64,000 bases of DNA from Novosphingobium sp. HII-3 (GCF_002916655.1 NZ_PPSM01000088.1:55351-119350); one strand, 5' to 3'. Counted from the stretch's first letter, positions 1-9,793 are shown. Program-made: numbers and translations. The notes: a model not told the origin generated them from the letters alone.

Positions 1-445
1 ATCTTTCGAACGCTCACGAGGCGGTTGCGCATTGCGCCGGTGGCAAAGGGGAGCCGGCTCCCGGAGACGATCTGGTCCATTGAGGCGACCTTCGCAAAGC
101 GGCGGAATACATCAGACTGCCGTCGCGGCAGTCGTAACGCACCGTTTACGGCGGCCTTGCCCCCGGCGCACCTGAGCATGTGTTATCAACCCGAATTGCC
201 ACGCCCGTTCTCCTAGGAGACGGCGCATCCTCTCGCTCATCCGGATACTTCATAGGTCTTAGCGACAATTCGAAGCGCCGGTTCTTAATTGGAGTGCATG
301 ATCTCCAAGGGCTATCAGCCGTTATGATCCTTTGCTCTTCGCGCGTGCGGACGCATGATCTCTTCAGACCTCTGCATTCCCCGTTCACCCCCGGCTCCGG
401 CATGCAGCGGTCGCTCGTTCATCGCAGCCAAGGCTACGCTGTCTC
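1..445. other. unassigned left edge
   Basis: No convincing gene was found in this stretch. The short open frames on both strands overlap one another, have no clear ribosome-binding site and match no family I recognise. It probably holds the leader and promoter of the exopolysaccharide genes that start at 446, but I could not pick a reliable promoter. It may also hold the end of a neighbouring gene cut by the window edge. Confidence 0.3.
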
Positions 446-1699
446 ATGAAGATCCTGGTACTCTCGAGCCTGGCCTATTCGCTTACCAATTTCCGGGGCG
501 CGTTGCTGCGTGAAATGATCGCGAATGGCCACACCGTCCTGGCCGTCGCGCCTGACCACAACGACGCTGTCGCACAGGAACTCAAGAGTTCCGGTATCGG
601 TTTTCGCGTGGTGCCGATGCAGAGAACCGGCACCAACCCGATACACGATGTGGCGCTACTCTATCGATACGCCCGGCTGATCATGTATGAGAAGCCGGAC
701 CTGATCCTCGCTTACACGCAGAAGCCGATCATCTACGGCGGGTTGGCGGCGCGTCTTGTCGGTGGACGTCGGTTCTTCGCGCTCATGTCCGGCCTCGGCT
801 ACGTCTACAGCCCGCATAACGACAAGCGACAGCTGCTGCGCAAGGCGGTCTCGTTCCTCTATCGGGAAGCTGTGCGACGCACGCGTGCGATCTTCGTGTT
901 CAATGCCGACGACCGCCAGGACATGCTCGACTTCGGGATCGTGAACGCCTCCCATCGCGTGGTACAGGTACCCGGGTCAGGGGTTGACCTTGCACACTTT
1001 CCCCATGTTCCGCTGCCACGGACGGTCATCCGTTTCCTTTTCGTGGGCCGGCTCATGCGCGACAAGGGCGTGTACGAGTTTCTGGAAGCGGCACGCCGGA
1101 TCAGCCGGCATCATCCTACCTGCGAGTTCATGGTGCTCGGCCACTACGAACGGGCAAACCCCACCGGCATCGACGAGGCGGAATGCCTCAAGCTTGCGGC
1201 GGAGTACCCCGTCAGGTTCGTTCCCGGCACCACGGATGTGAGACCCTATCTCGCCGGCTGCTCGGTCTTCGTGCTGCCCTCCTACTACCGTGAAGGCCTG
1301 CCACGCACGATCATCGAGGCCATGTCGTGCGGACGACCGATCGTGACCACAGACACGCCAGGGTGCCGCGAACCGGTGGCAGAAGGTGAAAACGGGTTCC
1401 TGGTGCCGCCGCGTGACGTGGATGCCCTTGCGATCGCCATGCAACGCTTCATCGACAATCCCGAACTCATCGGGGCCATGGGCGCGCGATCAAGAGCCAT
1501 CGCCGAAGCCACGTACGACGTGCGGAAGGTCAATCGGCAGCTTCTCGACGAAATGGATCTCCTCGTGGAAACCTGGAAGCCGCAGGTGATCGATCCCGGG
1601 CAGCCGGCAAACGATCGAGAAGCCTCTCCGGGTGCGGCAGGCGCCTGTCCGGCCGGCCTTGCGAAGGCTGAAACCACTGTACATCCGATCGCGGGATAG
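446..1699 (+). CDS. GT4 glycosyltransferase (exopolysaccharide)
   Basis: This 417-residue protein is a GT-B fold glycosyltransferase of family 4 that would transfer a sugar from a nucleotide donor to a lipid-linked glycan at the inner face of the membrane. The N-terminal half begins MKILVLSS and carries the acceptor domain. The C-terminal half has the donor-domain start (FLFVGRLMRDKG, near residue 200) and the EX7E region EGLPRTIIEAMSCGRPIV near 280-300. This layout is like PglA-type enzymes. The last 35 residues are proline/alanine-rich and look disordered. It is followed within 4 bp by the formyltransferase gene, so the two are probably cotranscribed. Donor and acceptor sugars are unknown. 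Confidence 0.85.
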   Translation: MKILVLSSLAYSLTNFRGALLREMIANGHTVLAVAPDHNDAVAQELKSSGIGFRVVPMQRTGTNPIHDVALLYRYARLIMYEKPDLILAYTQKPIIYGGLAARLVGGRRFFALMSGLGYVYSPHNDKRQLLRKAVSFLYREAVRRTRAIFVFNADDRQDMLDFGIVNASHRVVQVPGSGVDLAHFPHVPLPRTVIRFLFVGRLMRDKGVYEFLEAARRISRHHPTCEFMVLGHYERANPTGIDEAECLKLAAEYPVRFVPGTTDVRPYLAGCSVFVLPSYYREGLPRTIIEAMSCGRPIVTTDTPGCREPVAEGENGFLVPPRDVDALAIAMQRFIDNPELIGAMGARSRAIAEATYDVRKVNRQLLDEMDLLVETWKPQVIDPGQPANDREASPGAAGACPAGLAKAETTVHPIAG

Positions 1700-1702
1700 A
1701 GC

Positions 1703-2659
1703 ATGCCGATCGCTGATATTGAATGTTCGACCGAGCAAGCCACGGCATTGTTGCGCGCTGCCGTGGTCGGTGCCGTGGGAAGCACGGAAATCCTTCTCGC
1801 GGAGCTGTCGAGGGCCGAAGGCTGGGAGGTACCGCTCGTGGTGACTCTGCCCCCCGAACTGCATGGCCGCCATTCTGACATCGTGGATCTGGCGCCGCAC
1901 GCTGCTGCGGCGGGAGCGGAACTGCTTTATGTGGCGCGCACGAACGATGCTGCAACACTGTCGGCCGTGAGGGCTGCCCAGCCCGATTACGTCTTCGTCG
2001 TGGGCTGGTCACAGATCGTGAACGCCGAGTTCCTGAACATCGCGGCGAGAGGCTCCATCGGTTACCACCCGGCACCCCTGCCGCGACTGCGGGGGCGGGC
2101 GGCGATCCCCTGGACCATCCTCCTGGATGAGCCCATTTCCGCCTCCAGCCTGTTCTGGATAGGCGAGGGCACCGACGATGGCGACATCCTGGCGCAACGC
2201 TATTTCCATGTGGCGCGGGACGAAACGGCGCGATCCCTGTACGACAAGCACATGGATGCACTTGGCGCGCTGCTGCGGGAGGTACTTCCCAAGCTGGCCA
2301 GCGGGCAGCAGCCCCGCACACCGCAGGACGATCGGTTCGCCACCTGGGCGACGAAGCGCACACCTGCCGACGGGCGGATCGACTGGCAGGAAAGTGCCAC
2401 TTCAATCCACCGCTTGGTTCGCGCAGTCGGAAGTCCGTACCCCGGCGCCTTCACCACCCTCGGGTCGCGTCACCTGACGGTGAGTGGGACGCGGCTCGTG
2501 AGCGGTACGGAACGTCATCACGCCATGCCGGGCCAGATCGTAGCGAAAATCGGAGACAGTCTTGTCGTGCAAACAGGCGACGGTCTTCTGGAGATCACGG
2601 ACTGGACTTTCGAGGATGGGCGCTCACCCGCCATCCACAGCATCCTTGGGCGCGGTTGA
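1703..2659 (+). CDS. formyltransferase family protein (sugar N-formylation candidate)
   Basis: This 318-residue protein resembles N10-formyl-tetrahydrofolate-dependent formyltransferases (Fmt and ArnA N-domain fold). The signature loop reads YHPAPLPRLRGRAAIPW near residue 115-131, followed by EGTDDGDILAQ, which holds the usual aspartate. The asparagine two residues before the catalytic histidine in classic Fmt/ArnA (NxH) is glycine here (GYH), as I recall for a sugar-linked subgroup. The C-terminal part resembles the Fmt C-domain. It sits between a glycosyltransferase and a PIG-L deacetylase, so N-formylation of an amino sugar is more likely than initiator tRNA formylation. That role is inferred from context. 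Confidence 0.7.
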   Translation: MPIADIECSTEQATALLRAAVVGAVGSTEILLAELSRAEGWEVPLVVTLPPELHGRHSDIVDLAPHAAAAGAELLYVARTNDAATLSAVRAAQPDYVFVVGWSQIVNAEFLNIAARGSIGYHPAPLPRLRGRAAIPWTILLDEPISASSLFWIGEGTDDGDILAQRYFHVARDETARSLYDKHMDALGALLREVLPKLASGQQPRTPQDDRFATWATKRTPADGRIDWQESATSIHRLVRAVGSPYPGAFTTLGSRHLTVSGTRLVSGTERHHAMPGQIVAKIGDSLVVQTGDGLLEITDWTFEDGRSPAIHSILGRG

Positions 2660-2662
2660 GGC

Positions 2663-3346
2663 ATGGGTCTTGAACATTTCGGGCGCGTGCTTGTCATAGC
2701 GCCACATCCCGATGACGAGATACTTGGCTGCGGCGGCACGATGGCCCGGCTCACAGGAGCGGGTCACGAGGTCCATGTGGCCATTGTCACCCTCGGGCGC
2801 GAGCCTGCCTTTCCCGCCGAAGGGGTCGCTCGCGTGCAGGACGAAGCACGCCGCGCGCATGCGTTGATCGGCGTTCATGCCACGCACCGCCTCGATTTAC
2901 CGGCTGCAGCGCTGGACACCGTGGCAGCCGCCGAGCTCAACGGAGCGCTGATCAACCTCGTGAACGACGTCAACCCGGATACTCTGCTGATCCCGTTCCT
3001 CGGGGACGTTCACCAGGATCACCAGTTGACCTTCCTCGCCTCGATGGTCGCGGCGCGTCCTCGCAGTCCAAAGGCACCCGCGCGGATCCTTGCCTACGAG
3101 ACGTTGTCGGAAACAAACTGGTACGCTGCGCCCACGACCCCCGCCTTTGTTCCCAATGTCTTTATCGACATACAGTCGACGCTCGAGCGCAAGTTGGAGG
3201 CATTTTCTCTGTTCGAAACACAGGTCAAGGCCTTTCCCGACGAGCGCTCGCTTCTCACGATCGAAGCTCTGGCGCGCTTGCGCGGCTCGGCGGTCTTCCT
3301 GCGCGCAGCCGAAGCCTTCATGGCCATCCGGATGATCGAGCGATAG
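2663..3346 (+). CDS. PIG-L family deacetylase
   Basis: This 227-residue zinc-dependent N-deacetylase of the PIG-L/LmbE family has the signature APHPDDE near residues 12-18 followed by ILGCGG. A later HQDH near residue 119 supplies the third zinc ligand. Members remove acetyl groups from GlcNAc-type sugars. It starts 4 bp after the formyltransferase gene, giving a three-gene unit of glycosyltransferase, formyltransferase and deacetylase. A reasonable reading is that deacetylation exposes an amine that is then N-formylated. The family call is firm; the substrate is unknown. Confidence 0.85.
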   Translation: MGLEHFGRVLVIAPHPDDEILGCGGTMARLTGAGHEVHVAIVTLGREPAFPAEGVARVQDEARRAHALIGVHATHRLDLPAAALDTVAAAELNGALINLVNDVNPDTLLIPFLGDVHQDHQLTFLASMVAARPRSPKAPARILAYETLSETNWYAAPTTPAFVPNVFIDIQSTLERKLEAFSLFETQVKAFPDERSLLTIEALARLRGSAVFLRAAEAFMAIRMIER

Positions 3347-3532
3347 GCCGACGTGCGGCGAGACCCGCCGCGTTCAAGCGAGTGCTTTCCGGAGGCGTCG
3401 ACTAGATCTTCATGGCACCGGCAGGTAACGCCACCCTAAGAGCGCTTGAGGTCCAGTCCGTTCACCGCACGGCAAGACGATTGCGATCGACCTGGCTTGC
3501 GCTGTATGCCCCAGGGAAATGGGGGATCGTAA

Positions 3533-3874
3533 ATGGCGTCGGGCTGCTTGAGAATACGCGTAAAGTGCGTCACCGCGTCGGAATTCCGTGGCGTGGTTGC
3601 CGATGATGATGGCCCCAGCCCCATGCTCCGAGAAGGGACCGAGGCAAAGGTGTTCCTCAATCCTCCGGGCACCCACTTCGAGGAAGCCTCGATCATCGGG
3701 TCCGGGCGGATCTATGACGATCGCGTCGAAATCGACCTGTGCCTGCGATCTGACCTCGTTGCGAAGCTTGTCGACTCCGCGCCACTCATGCTGGAGATGA
3801 CGACCTCGCCCTTGACCGAGACCATCTTTCGCGTCCGAAACGTGGAAAACTGGGGGAAGGCCCCGGAAATTTAG
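3533..3874 (+). CDS. hypothetical protein
   Basis: This 113-residue reading frame is not recognised. Its middle and end (FLNPPGTHFEEASIIGSGRIYDDRVEIDL) look like a genuine soluble beta-rich protein, and third codon positions are GC-rich like the neighbours. The start is uncertain because no strong ribosome-binding site precedes the ATG. Its TAG overlaps the stop codon of the convergent Wzz-kinase gene, so the two genes meet end to end. It could be a small accessory protein of the exopolysaccharide locus. Confidence 0.45.
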   Translation: MASGCLRIRVKCVTASEFRGVVADDDGPSPMLREGTEAKVFLNPPGTHFEEASIIGSGRIYDDRVEIDLCLRSDLVAKLVDSAPLMLEMTTSPLTETIFRVRNVENWGKAPEI

Positions 3875-6048
3875 ACGGGCAGCGGTGCCTTATCGCGCGC
3901 GTAGTAGTACTGATAGTACGCCATGTCTTCTCCGAGGACGGATGCGGATCGGGCGTCGACCTGGGTAAGCACCAGCCCGAAGATGTTGGCATCCGCGCGG
4001 TGCAGTTCGCGAAGGGCCGTCTTCAGCAAAGGCTTTGGCGTCGTGCGCCACCGCACCACCAGGAGGACGACATCCGCCATGGCCGCGACCGCCCGAGCTT
4101 CCGCGACTGGGATGGCCGGGGCGATGTCGAGTACGATGAGATCGTAGAAAGCCTTGCAGTGATCCAGCAGCGCGGCCGTCATGTCCGACTGGACGATATC
4201 GAAGTTGTTGCCGCTCGTCGTGTTAAGCGGCAGGACATGAGCGCCGGAGGATTGATCGACGACCACGGCCTCCTTGAGGGTGGACAGGCCGGAAAGGACC
4301 TCGACCAGACCGGGCCCTTCTCCGAGGCCGAAGGCATGCGTCGTTCCCATGCGCCGCAGGTCGCAATCGATGAGGAGGGTACGCCGCCCCGCCAGGGCCG
4401 CCGATCGCACCAGGGCCATAGCGGTGCTGGTCTTGCCTTCGTCGGGGATGGATGAGGTCAGCCCCACCGTCTTAGCAAGCTGCCCCTTCTGTCCTATCCG
4501 CAGCGCCGTCCAGATCGACCGAACCGTTTCAGCAAAAGGCGATTCCCGGTGCGTGGCCAGGAAGTCGGGCACCGACAGTGGCTCTCCCTTGCGGAAGTCG
4601 GGCTCGTCCATTGTGGCGATGTCGGGAAGGCTGCTGATGACCTTCAGACCCGTGAACTCCTCCGCCTCGGTGCGTGTCCGGATGCCGTCCTCCCGCCATT
4701 CCAGCGCCAGAGCGAGACCCACGGCGGCGACGATGCCGATGGCAAGCCCGCCGATCATATAGACCAGGATGTCTGGCGAGGAGGGCAGGCGGGGCGTCTG
4801 CGCGCGTGAGATGATGTCCGCCTTGCTTTTCTCTGTCCCTCGCGTCGCCAGCTGGACGCGATAACGATCCAGGAACGTTTGGTAGAGCTGGCGCGAACTT
4901 TCCGCCACACGCTCAAGTTCGGCGAGCCGTACCGAAGCGTTGTTCCCTGCAAGCAGCCTTCCCCGCGCGCCGCCGATGGCGCCCTGTATCGCTCCAACGC
5001 GCTGGCTTGCCACGCGTACATCCTGCCCGACGCCGGAACTGGCACGCGAAACTTCGCGCCGGAGAGCGGTGCGGGCTGCCGCGAGGTTGGCCTCGGTTCG
5101 GACACGGTCCGGATGTGCAGGGCCGAGGGAGGAGGTCTGTTCCGCCAGTTTCTGCTCCAGCGTTGCGACCTGGCGACGCAGATCGGAGATGACAGGACTG
5201 GAGTTCACGACCGAACCGTTCTCACCGGCGTTCGCGCTCGCCCGGCCCTGCGCGGCCGCCAAGTCGGCCTTTGCAGCCGCCAGTTCGGTGTTGAGCGTGG
5301 AAAGCTCCTGCTGGGCGATGGTGTCGTCGTCGCTGATGCTGACAAGGTCGGCGCGGGCGCGGTACTGCGCAACCGCCGCTTCGGCCCTCAGCACGTCGCC
5401 CCGCAACTGGTCCAGGCGCGAGCGCAGCATCTGGATGTCAGACCCTCGCGCTGTCTGCGCCGCCTGGACTTGCCCCCCGACGTAGGCGTCAGCGACAGCG
5501 TTCGCCACCATGGCCGAAACTTCGGGATCGTTCGACTTGTATCTTAGATTGATGGCGTAGGAGAGCCCCTTGCGTTCCACCTTCAGGCCGGAGCGCACAA
5601 GGTTGGTTGCGGCCTCGACGCTAAGCGGGGCCGTCGTGTCGGGCACTTTTGCCTTCAGGAACGCGGCGTCCGTGTTCAGCCGGCTCCGGATGACGGCGTT
5701 GCGCGCGATTTCCGGCGACAGGAGTACCTGGACTTCGGTGTCCACTGCCGGCGAGTCTATGACGTTGTCGCGGTTGGTCTGTGCCGTGCGGACGATCTGC
5801 TGTTCACTGCGGTCCAGCGCCAGAATGACGTTGGCTTCGTAAACCTTTTCGGCAAACAGGTAAGCGATCATCGTCAGCGCGACGATACCCCCCACAAGCC
5901 CGAGCATAAGCCACTTGTGACGCCAGATCAGCGCTGTCAGCCAAGCGAGATCAATGAACTTCTCGCCGCCGCCATGCGCCTGTCCCGTAGGAGAGGGCTT
6001 GGCTTCGTAAGGCTGCTGGGCTTCGAAGTGTTGGACACCGAGGTTCAA
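3871..6048 (-). CDS. Wzz/GumC polysaccharide co-polymerase fused to BY-type tyrosine kinase
   Basis: This 725-residue inner-membrane protein would control chain length and export of exopolysaccharide. The N-terminal Wzz domain has a first membrane segment near residue 47-66 and a long periplasmic coiled-coil region. A second membrane segment lies near 425-450 (VYMIGGLAIGIVAAVGLAL). The cytoplasmic kinase half has a Walker A loop (SSIPDEGKTS, near 531), Walker A' (LLIDCDLRR, near 559) and a C-terminal tyrosine cluster (YYQYYY) for autophosphorylation. Kinase and co-polymerase are in one chain, as in ExoP-type proteins. No partner phosphatase is visible in the window. Confidence 0.9.
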   Translation of the reverse strand: MNLGVQHFEAQQPYEAKPSPTGQAHGGGEKFIDLAWLTALIWRHKWLMLGLVGGIVALTMIAYLFAEKVYEANVILALDRSEQQIVRTAQTNRDNVIDSPAVDTEVQVLLSPEIARNAVIRSRLNTDAAFLKAKVPDTTAPLSVEAATNLVRSGLKVERKGLSYAINLRYKSNDPEVSAMVANAVADAYVGGQVQAAQTARGSDIQMLRSRLDQLRGDVLRAEAAVAQYRARADLVSISDDDTIAQQELSTLNTELAAAKADLAAAQGRASANAGENGSVVNSSPVISDLRRQVATLEQKLAEQTSSLGPAHPDRVRTEANLAAARTALRREVSRASSGVGQDVRVASQRVGAIQGAIGGARGRLLAGNNASVRLAELERVAESSRQLYQTFLDRYRVQLATRGTEKSKADIISRAQTPRLPSSPDILVYMIGGLAIGIVAAVGLALALEWREDGIRTRTEAEEFTGLKVISSLPDIATMDEPDFRKGEPLSVPDFLATHRESPFAETVRSIWTALRIGQKGQLAKTVGLTSSIPDEGKTSTAMALVRSAALAGRRTLLIDCDLRRMGTTHAFGLGEGPGLVEVLSGLSTLKEAVVVDQSSGAHVLPLNTTSGNNFDIVQSDMTAALLDHCKAFYDLIVLDIAPAIPVAEARAVAAMADVVLLVVRWRTTPKPLLKTALRELHRADANIFGLVLTQVDARSASVLGEDMAYYQYYYARDKAPLPV

Positions 6049-6181
6049 AAGCGCACGCTCCCTGGAAGAGGCGGGGTTACTGTGCCGCCGGAACAGCCTA
6101 TCGATCCATCAGAAACACGGGGTAATTCGGAATTGAAGGCAGGCGAGATCGGTCGTCAGCGGGCCTAAAGATTAACGGCGA

Positions 6182-7198
6182 TCAGTTGTTTACCCGTTGG
6201 TCGACCGTCACATCCGATCCAGCGAAGCTGCTGGTGCTGTTGAGAATCTGGCTACTGCTTGCGACCAGACGCCGGATATGCAGAGTGACGGGACCATCCT
6301 CTGCGCGGAACAGGGGCACCTTCGGGTTACCGGTCACGATCAGCACGTCGATCTCGATCCGTCGTCGCTGATTGCGGCTACCCTTGCCGATGATGCCGAC
6401 GAAGCTGTTGGTCCCCAATTCGATGAGACCGTGCTTCTGGTCGCTCCAGATCTTCATACCCTCACGGCATCCCTCCAGCCGTACGTTGTCCACCCTGACG
6501 GCACCCTTGATGTCAAGGCAGGCATCGCTTGCGTTCGATACGCTGCCGTCGGCAATGAGCCCTGAATAGCCGCCTTCGGTCGATATGCCGTCGACGTTCT
6601 GGTAATTGCTTCCCTTCGCCATGGTGAGGTTGCGAAAGTCGAAGTTGCGGATTTCGAAGGTTCCGGTGTCGTTGGCATCCTTGCCCTTGAGGGCGATCGC
6701 CGCCCAGGCATCCGCGTCGTTCACGGCAGGCGAGGCCGGGTCACCGATCCAGACCAGATCCCGGAAGACGGCTTTTCCGATGCCATTGCTGACATTGACG
6801 AGGCCGAGCCCCAGGACGGGGTCGGCGCGCGCCGCCGTGGCGCTGACGCGCACAACCTGCAGGTCTGGAACGGTGTCGCCGCGAAGGAGAGGGCCGTAGC
6901 CCCGCGCGACGACATCGGAGAGGACAAAACCCGTGACGTTGCGGGCATTGACCAGCATTGTGCCAGCGGCAACGCACAGGCCCTTCACCGGCGCCGCGCC
7001 TGCGGTGGCGCGGATCGTCTGGCGCGTCCTGCAGTCGGAGGTGTTCGCCTGAGGCTGGGCTATTGCCGGCATCCGGAACGAGGACGAGGTGCCTTGCGCG
7101 AAGGCTGCCGATGGCGATTGCGACCGCGTCAGTGCGATACCCGCCGCAATCGTTCCGCAAAGAAGGAGCGAGGCCGTCGAAGCGTAGAACCTGTTCAT
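6182..7198 (-). CDS. secreted beta-helix-like protein
   Basis: This 338-residue protein begins with a signal peptide (hydrophobic residues 8-22, cleavage likely after the AFAQG region near 35). The rest is built of short repeating beta-strand segments rich in N, G, V and D, such as GFVLSDVVARGYG and NFDFRNLTMAKGSNYQNVDGI, typical of right-handed parallel beta-helix proteins related to polysaccharide lyases. I see no catalytic signature. It lies upstream of the Wzz-kinase gene on the same strand, within an exopolysaccharide locus, so it may bind, trim or help secrete the polymer. Function is not established. Confidence 0.6.
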   Translation of the reverse strand: MNRFYASTASLLLCGTIAAGIALTRSQSPSAAFAQGTSSSFRMPAIAQPQANTSDCRTRQTIRATAGAAPVKGLCVAAGTMLVNARNVTGFVLSDVVARGYGPLLRGDTVPDLQVVRVSATAARADPVLGLGLVNVSNGIGKAVFRDLVWIGDPASPAVNDADAWAAIALKGKDANDTGTFEIRNFDFRNLTMAKGSNYQNVDGISTEGGYSGLIADGSVSNASDACLDIKGAVRVDNVRLEGCREGMKIWSDQKHGLIELGTNSFVGIIGKGSRNQRRRIEIDVLIVTGNPKVPLFRAEDGPVTLHIRRLVASSSQILNSTSSFAGSDVTVDQRVNN

Positions 7199-7258
7199 GC
7201 GCCATATCCTGTGCTTTGTCGTGACTTACGAAGGTGATGCGGTCCGGCCTTGCCCGTT

Positions 7259-8611
7259 TTAGTGAAATACGCTGACGGGCCGGCCTTCATTCCGCGACGG
7301 GCCGGGCGCGACACGGCTCCGGTCCAGCCAGGCGTGAATGGTGAAGCCGCACAGAAGGCCGTAGAAGAGAAGGCCTTCGATCATCCAAATCGGCATCGTT
7401 GCCATGTTCAGAACGAAGAAGCCGAGGTGAGCGGTCACGAGCGTCAGCCGATGGCCTCTTGCGGCAGACAGCGCGAGGGCCAGCATCCAAGACCACAGAA
7501 GCAGCATCGCCATCACGCCAAGCGCGCCTAACTCGTACAGCGTCGATACGAGCGTATTATGCGCATAGTATCGATAGCGGCCTTCCCACGCGTTTGCTCC
7601 GAAACCGATCAGGTGCTGTCGGCTTCCACCCTGCTGCCACGCGTCGATGTACTGACTCCAGAGAAACAGCCGGCCCGACATCATTTCCCGGTCCGCCTCC
7701 TGAAAGTCGTCCGGAGATTTGTTCACGATCTCCGGATTGGCCGCCAGGGTGGCGATGGCCTCGAACCGTTCGCCGGCGATGACGGGGATAACAGGGACCG
7801 CCGCCAGCATCGCCAGAACGATCAGGATCCCGGCAACACCGCGTTGCCGGGGCGGCACGGCGGCCGCGGCGGCACTGATCAGGAGACCGATCAGCAGAGG
7901 GGCTGCCGCCAGGATTGCGGTCCTGTAATTCGCTGCCGCTATGCCGGAGATGGTGATGGCGCCCACGAGGATCTTGTACCGTCCCTTCAATCCCGGGTGC
8001 AGCATGGCTGTGAGGAGCGCCGTCAGGAGGATTATCGAAAAACTGGCCTCATGATTGTAGCCGCCGATGTACGAAGCCGATCCATCGCTTTCGTTCGCCT
8101 TGCTGATGCCCAGGACCAGACTGGCGCACTGCATCGTGAGCGGCAGGGAAAAGGTTGAAAGCAGGCGCGACAGCACGGCCGCGTAGCCATCAACTCGAAA
8201 GGCGTCATAGGCGGCGAGGGCGATCATCGCGAAATACGCGTACTTAACGAGCGTCTCCACGCCTCCCGCCGCTTCTCCGTTAAGGGCTGCGCTGATGGCG
8301 ACAAGAAAGGCGAGCGGCACGAGCGGAACAAGCACCAGCGGTACCGCACGGCTACGCAACAAAACCTGACTTCCGATGGCGACGAGGGCGACCGAAACCA
8401 GCGCGTTCCAGCTGAGACCTGCCGGTGAGGCGGCGAAAGAAAATTCCGGTTGCGAGGACATGGCCAGGCGAAGGGCGAAAGCGGACACCAGGAACGATGT
8501 GGAAGCACTGACGCGAACGCAGAGAAAGACGACAAGGACAGCGTAGCCCAGCAATACCGGCAGGACGAGGAAAAGTGGAAGAGGCGGGCTGCCGTCGGTC
8601 AGAGCAAGCAT
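7259..8611 (-). CDS. O-antigen ligase/Wzy-like polymerase
   Basis: This 450-residue polytopic membrane protein has about ten or more hydrophobic segments along its whole length. A large periplasmic loop follows the middle of the protein (VIAGERFEAIATLAANPEIVN onward), then the local motif GFGANAWEGRYRYYAHNTLVSTLYELG. The loop with the HN before the last helices is typical of the O-antigen ligase/polymerase (Wzy_C) family, which joins glycan repeats on the periplasmic side. It lies between a glycosyltransferase and a secreted protein gene, all on one strand. Polymerase and ligase cannot be told apart by sequence alone. Confidence 0.75.
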   Translation of the reverse strand: MLALTDGSPPLPLFLVLPVLLGYAVLVVFLCVRVSASTSFLVSAFALRLAMSSQPEFSFAASPAGLSWNALVSVALVAIGSQVLLRSRAVPLVLVPLVPLAFLVAISAALNGEAAGGVETLVKYAYFAMIALAAYDAFRVDGYAAVLSRLLSTFSLPLTMQCASLVLGISKANESDGSASYIGGYNHEASFSIILLTALLTAMLHPGLKGRYKILVGAITISGIAAANYRTAILAAAPLLIGLLISAAAAAVPPRQRGVAGILIVLAMLAAVPVIPVIAGERFEAIATLAANPEIVNKSPDDFQEADREMMSGRLFLWSQYIDAWQQGGSRQHLIGFGANAWEGRYRYYAHNTLVSTLYELGALGVMAMLLLWSWMLALALSAARGHRLTLVTAHLGFFVLNMATMPIWMIEGLLFYGLLCGFTIHAWLDRSRVAPGPSRNEGRPVSVFH

Positions 8612-8656
8612 GCGCTGGGTCTGTCGTCTTGGTTGCAGGGCAGGAGGAGCGGGAGG

Positions 8657-9793
8657 TCAGCCGGCATTGCGAAGACGCGTGGCGCAGGCCTGAAGCGGGA
8701 CCATTTCACGGTAGCAGGAGGCGGTCAGCGTCGCCACTTCGTCCCAACCCATCAGAATGGCAGGGATGTCGGCCTCCGCATGCTCACGCGTGGCGCCATG
8801 ATCCCCTAGTCGTGCCGCCAGTTCCTCGACATCGCCTACCGGGAAATAGCACTGCTCCGGCAGGTCCAGGTCGAGGTTGGGCTGAATGTCGCTCAGCAGC
8901 ACCGGGCAGTTGCAGGAAAGCGCCTCCAGCGCCGCTATGGGAAGGCCCTCGTGGAACGAGGGGAGCACGAACAATGAGGCGTTGCGATAGAGCACCCCCA
9001 GGGTCGAGCGTGTCTGCATGCCAAGCATCCGCACGTCCGGGGCAGCTTCCTTGAGCAGACGGTCCGCGAAAGCGTCTCCCTTCTTTCCGGCTCCGGCGAT
9101 GACAAGCGTTCGTTCGTCGCCGCTCCTGCGGAAGGCCTCGATCAGGTAATCGAGCCCTTTCTCCGGCACCAGTCGGGCGACGCAAAGAACGAACCTTCCG
9201 GGCTGCAGCTGAAGCTCCCGCAGCACCTCGGCTGCCGGACGGTCGGGCGGATCGGGCGGGCTGACGCCGTTGGGGATGAAGACCGTCTTTTGCGCGGCGA
9301 AAGGGTAGCGCTGCTGCATTCTTTGCGCGAGCGAGGGAGAGACGCAGATGATGCGATCCGCGAAACGCATTCCCATCTTCTCTCCAAGGACCAGCATGCG
9401 GCGGGCTAGCGCACCCCATTTCGCCCGGTCGTAATCCGCGCCATGGTGCGTAAGCAGTACGCGCATCCCCAAGACCTTGGCGAGAGGCGCGAGGAGTGCC
9501 GGCCCCACGGCATGGATATGCAGCGCTTCTGCCCCTCGGCGCCACGCGTGAAGGACACCGATTAAGGTGGAGACCAGAGCCTCGGAGGAGGTGGTGTCCG
9601 GGGCATAGAGAGGAGCCAGACCGACGCCGCGGAAGCTGCGGAGAGCAGGGTCGACGTAGGCTGCGCGGCAGCAAACTTCGATGTGTATGTCGGGATTGAT
9701 CCGGGCCAGGCGCGGCAGCAGTTCCTCGCAATGGGTCTCGACGCCGCCCATGACGCCGGGGATGCCGCGAAGACCGGTGACGAAGACCTTCAT
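8657..9793 (-). CDS. GT4 glycosyltransferase
   Basis: This 378-residue GT-B glycosyltransferase begins MKVFVTGLRGIPGVMGGVETH, the glycine-rich acceptor-domain start of family 4. The donor domain starts at FVLCVARLVPEKGLDYLIEAF near residue 200, and the EX7E region is HEGLPIAALEALSCNCPVLL near 280. Its start codon overlaps the stop of the preceding glycosyltransferase gene by 4 bp (ATGA), showing translational coupling. It would add one sugar of the exopolysaccharide repeat unit. The sugar is unknown. Confidence 0.87.
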   Translation of the reverse strand: MKVFVTGLRGIPGVMGGVETHCEELLPRLARINPDIHIEVCCRAAYVDPALRSFRGVGLAPLYAPDTTSSEALVSTLIGVLHAWRRGAEALHIHAVGPALLAPLAKVLGMRVLLTHHGADYDRAKWGALARRMLVLGEKMGMRFADRIICVSPSLAQRMQQRYPFAAQKTVFIPNGVSPPDPPDRPAAEVLRELQLQPGRFVLCVARLVPEKGLDYLIEAFRRSGDERTLVIAGAGKKGDAFADRLLKEAAPDVRMLGMQTRSTLGVLYRNASLFVLPSFHEGLPIAALEALSCNCPVLLSDIQPNLDLDLPEQCYFPVGDVEELAARLGDHGATREHAEADIPAILMGWDEVATLTASCYREMVPLQACATRLRNAG

